Origin: Cytophagales bacterium
Lineage (GTDB): Bacteria > Bacteroidota > Bacteroidia > Cytophagales > UBA9547
Length of the DNA stretch: 7,633 nucleotides
Assembly (NCBI GenBank): GCA_013298205.1
Contig: JAAFJZ010000113.1
Span: 1-7,633, forward strand
Reading direction: 5' to 3'
Position 1 is the first letter of the stretch; every line of letters starts with the position of its first letter. Shown piece by piece: positions 6,468 through 7,633 of the stretch. The translations under genes and the position numbers were made by a program. A model generated the notes under the pieces. It did not search any database and was not told where the DNA came from. It worked only from the letters and a program-made list of their open reading frames with translations.

Positions 6468-7094
6468 ATGAAATCAAAAACTTGTGTTTTTATAACCCTT
6501 TTTCTAATTATTTTAAATTGTTTTGGTCAAAAAAACAATAAACCTGTCGAAAATAAAATGAATAATTTACTAGAAGTTACTTTTGGAAACGGTTGTTTTT
6601 GGTGTACCGAAGCTATATTTTTGTCAGTTAAAGGAGTGGAAAAAGTAATTCCTGGATATTCTGGAGGCAAAGTTAATAAACCTACATACAAAGATGTTTG
6701 TGGAGGCTTAACGGGTCACGCAGAAGTAATTAGAGTGGTTTATAATCCTAACATTGTGAGTTTTGAACAACTTTTGGAGGTCTTTTTTCAAACCCATGAC
6801 CCTACAACTCTTAACAGGCAAGGAAATGATACAGGAACTCAATACCGATCGGTTATTTTTTACCACAATAATGAACAAAAAGATTTGGCTACCGAGATTG
6901 TTAAAAAATTAAATGATGAAAAAGCCTACCCTAAACCTATTGTAACCGAAATAAGTCCATTAATTAATTTTTTTGAAGCTGAAAATTATCATCAAAATTA
7001 CTACAACCTAAACAAAGGAGAGTCTTATTGCAGGTTTGTGATTCAACCGAAAATGGAAAAATTTCAAAAAGTGTTTAAGCATTTGTCGAAATAG
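6468..7094 (+). CDS. msrA: Peptide-methionine (S)-S-oxide reductase MsrA, predicted secreted
   Basis: Reduces S-methionine sulfoxide in oxidised proteins. The catalytic motif GCFWC (42-46) gives nucleophile C43, with E48 following; other family blocks are PGYSGG (62-67), GGLTGHAEV (79-87), the QTHDPTTLNRQGNDTGTQYRS region (108-128), AENYHQNYY (171-179) and YCRFVI (187-192), whose C188 is a likely resolving Cys. The 208 residues include an N-terminal signal peptide: Lys near the start, then hydrophobic VFITLFLIILNCFG, with probable cleavage before Q21. C18 has Asn before it, so a lipoprotein is less likely. Export would place it in the periplasm, repairing envelope proteins. An internal Met (M31) would give a cytoplasmic form. 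No MsrB domain is fused or adjacent. It is separated from terC by 106 bp and a hairpin, so it is probably transcribed alone; no strong promoter was found. Confidence 0.96.
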   Translation: MKSKTCVFITLFLIILNCFGQKNNKPVENKMNNLLEVTFGNGCFWCTEAIFLSVKGVEKVIPGYSGGKVNKPTYKDVCGGLTGHAEVIRVVYNPNIVSFEQLLEVFFQTHDPTTLNRQGNDTGTQYRSVIFYHNNEQKDLATEIVKKLNDEKAYPKPIVTEISPLINFFEAENYHQNYYNLNKGESYCRFVIQPKMEKFQKVFKHLSK

Positions 7095-7148
7095 AACTAA
7101 ATATACCATTTGCTACCTTTGGTATCTTGAAAGAAATAGGCAAAAAGT

Positions 7149-7197
7149 ATGAAAGGTACGATTATCCAAAAGCCTGTCGCTTACGAAGTACTTTCAT
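7149..7197. repeat. Long-armed inverted repeat downstream of msrA
   Basis: ATGAAAGGTAC (7149-7159) pairs with GTACTTTCAT (7188-7197) with a single bulged G, giving a 10-bp stem. The 28-nt loop contains a smaller stem, AAGC (7170-7173) with GCTT (7179-7182). No T-run follows, so it is not a classical terminator. Confidence 0.4.
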
Positions 7198-7359
7198 TTG
7201 GCTAAACGCAAAACATATTTTAGAAAACTCATCTTTTATGTGGTAGATGGGTTTCTTGATAATAGATGTTTTTAAATAACTTTTTTCGGCATCTATTTTT
7301 CCGATGAGGATATCCTCTAAATCTCTTATAGAAAACATAGCTTTATTATTTAAGTACAT
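7162..7359 (-). CDS. Doubtful small hypothetical protein
   Basis: An open frame of 65 codons from the ATG at 7359. I do not recognise the product. It begins MYLNNKAMFSIRDLEDILIG, is Lys/Ile-rich, and has no membrane segment or motif. In favour: it reads like a soluble protein and has ordinary codons. Against: the start codon lies inside the left arm of a terminator-like hairpin, no matching promoter is seen upstream, and the opposite strand is also partly open. It could be the remnant of a longer gene, since the same frame stays open for about 28 codons past the stop. It is more likely spurious or decayed than functional. Confidence 0.22.
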   Translation of the reverse strand: MYLNNKAMFSIRDLEDILIGKIDAEKSYLKTSIIKKPIYHIKDEFSKICFAFSQMKVLRKRQAFG

Positions 7360-7393
7360 TATAGCAAACGGAGAAAGCTATAATAAGTTTTTT
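7358..7393 (+). terminator. Terminator-like hairpin upstream of the last gene
   Basis: ATTATAGC (7358-7365) and GCTATAAT (7377-7384) form a perfect 8-bp stem with an 11-nt loop, then AAG and six Ts (7388-7393). This is a plus-strand terminator layout, though there is no clear plus-strand gene just before it. It may end msrA read-through or an unrecognised RNA. Confidence 0.5.
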
Positions 7394-7425
7394 GTAATTT
7401 TATAAATTTAAGAACCAAATTTTAG

Positions 7426-7455
7426 TTTGAAATCTGCAGGTCATTTATATCTTTG
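7426..7455 (+). promoter_or_regulatory. Strong candidate promoter for the gene at the right edge
   Basis: TTTG at 7426-7429, an 18-bp spacer, then TATCTTTG at 7448-7455: the best match in the window to the Bacteroidetes promoter consensus. It lies 78 bp before the ATG at 7534, implying a leader of about 70 nt, and follows a terminator hairpin, so the last gene starts a new transcription unit. Confidence 0.6.
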
Positions 7456-7533
7456 TTGATAGAAAGCTAAAAAGACACATCTTAAGACAATTTAAAGAAA
7501 AAATAATACCTTAACCTAGTGTAAATTATTGAG

Positions 7534-7633
7534 ATGGATATAAATAAACATATAATTGACCAGCGTATCCAGAAAATAGTTTCAGAAAATTCTATTTGGT
7601 TTGAAGGAACAAATGATAATAGGCAAAAGCTAT
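7534..7633 (+). CDS. Unidentified protein, N-terminal 33 codons only (cut by window edge)
   Basis: An open frame from the ATG at 7534 to the right edge. It begins MDINKHIIDQRIQKIVSEN and continues with WFEGTNDNRQKL. This looks like a soluble helical N-terminus with no signal peptide or membrane segment. The DQR followed by a helix and a polar loop faintly recalls the start of AIPR-type (abortive phage infection) proteins, but 33 residues are too few to assign a family, and this is recollection rather than a measured match. Having its own strong promoter after a terminator-like hairpin supports it being a real gene. There is no Shine-Dalgarno sequence, as elsewhere in the window. Confidence 0.6.
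   Translation, partial: MDINKHIIDQRIQKIVSENSIWFEGTNDNRQKL

Larger units (their letters stand above)
7095..7533. other. Gene-poor region with several inverted repeats
   Basis: No convincing gene lies in these 439 bp. Three partly overlapping short open frames on the two strands cover 7095-7360, including a start-less plus frame that ends at 7246, and none is recognisable. Inverted repeats lie at 7103-7125 (6-bp arms), 7149-7197, 7261-7297 (8-bp perfect arms), 7306-7317 (GAGGATATCCTC, a perfect 12-bp palindrome) and 7358-7384. The right part holds a strong promoter for the next gene. Signatures of tmRNA or RNase P RNA were not seen. It may be a decayed gene or an unnamed structured RNA. Confidence 0.4.

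Noticed and set aside
1..7633. CRISPR array, tRNA, rRNA or insertion sequence
   Set aside because: No spaced direct repeats, cloverleaf structures, conserved rRNA stretches, transposase genes or terminal repeats with target duplications were seen.

Overview
The window is AT-rich DNA that looks like a Bacteroidetes genome, most likely Flavobacteriia. Three things point there: the rsfS-ftsH gene pair, start codons with no Shine-Dalgarno sequence but A-rich leaders, and several matches to the Bacteroidetes sigma factor consensus (TTG, 17-23 bp, TAnnTTTG). The genus cannot be read from the sequence. Most genes are ordinary chromosomal ones.

Layout: (i) 1-1925, minus strand: a two-gene housekeeping operon, rsfS (ribosome silencing factor) followed by ftsH (membrane AAA+ zinc protease), with ftsH cut by the left edge. 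(ii) 1926-2178: a 253-bp divergent regulatory region with three candidate promoters aimed at the next gene. (iii) 2179-3555, plus strand: a MarR-family regulator followed after 54 bp by a pirin with an unusual export-signal-like N-terminus, closed by a hairpin terminator. (iv) 3595-5400, minus strand: a complete ABC exporter half-transporter, convergent with pirin. (v) 5401-5596: a 196-bp divergent region. (vi) 5597-6361: a TerC-family membrane protein. (vii) 6468-7094: methionine sulfoxide reductase A with a secretion signal. (viii) 7095-7533: 439 bp with no convincing gene, holding several inverted repeats, a terminator-like hairpin and a textbook promoter. (ix) 7534-7633: the first 33 codons of an unidentified gene cut by the right edge.

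The most interesting signal is regulatory. An 18-bp near-perfect palindrome lies between marR and pirin, and a 19-bp perfect palindrome lies upstream of the ABC exporter. Their half-sites are almost the same (TArTTkTAC / GTAAAAyTA), and each ends exactly 22 bp before the start codon of its gene. A third, weaker relative overlaps the -7 box of marR and is followed by an exact copy of the exporter half-site. I infer a small local regulon in which the MarR protein controls itself, pirin and the exporter, as in stress or efflux circuits. A one-base difference in the palindrome centres is the main caution. Secreted MsrA and TerC would fit an envelope-stress theme, but nothing in the sequence ties them to this regulator.
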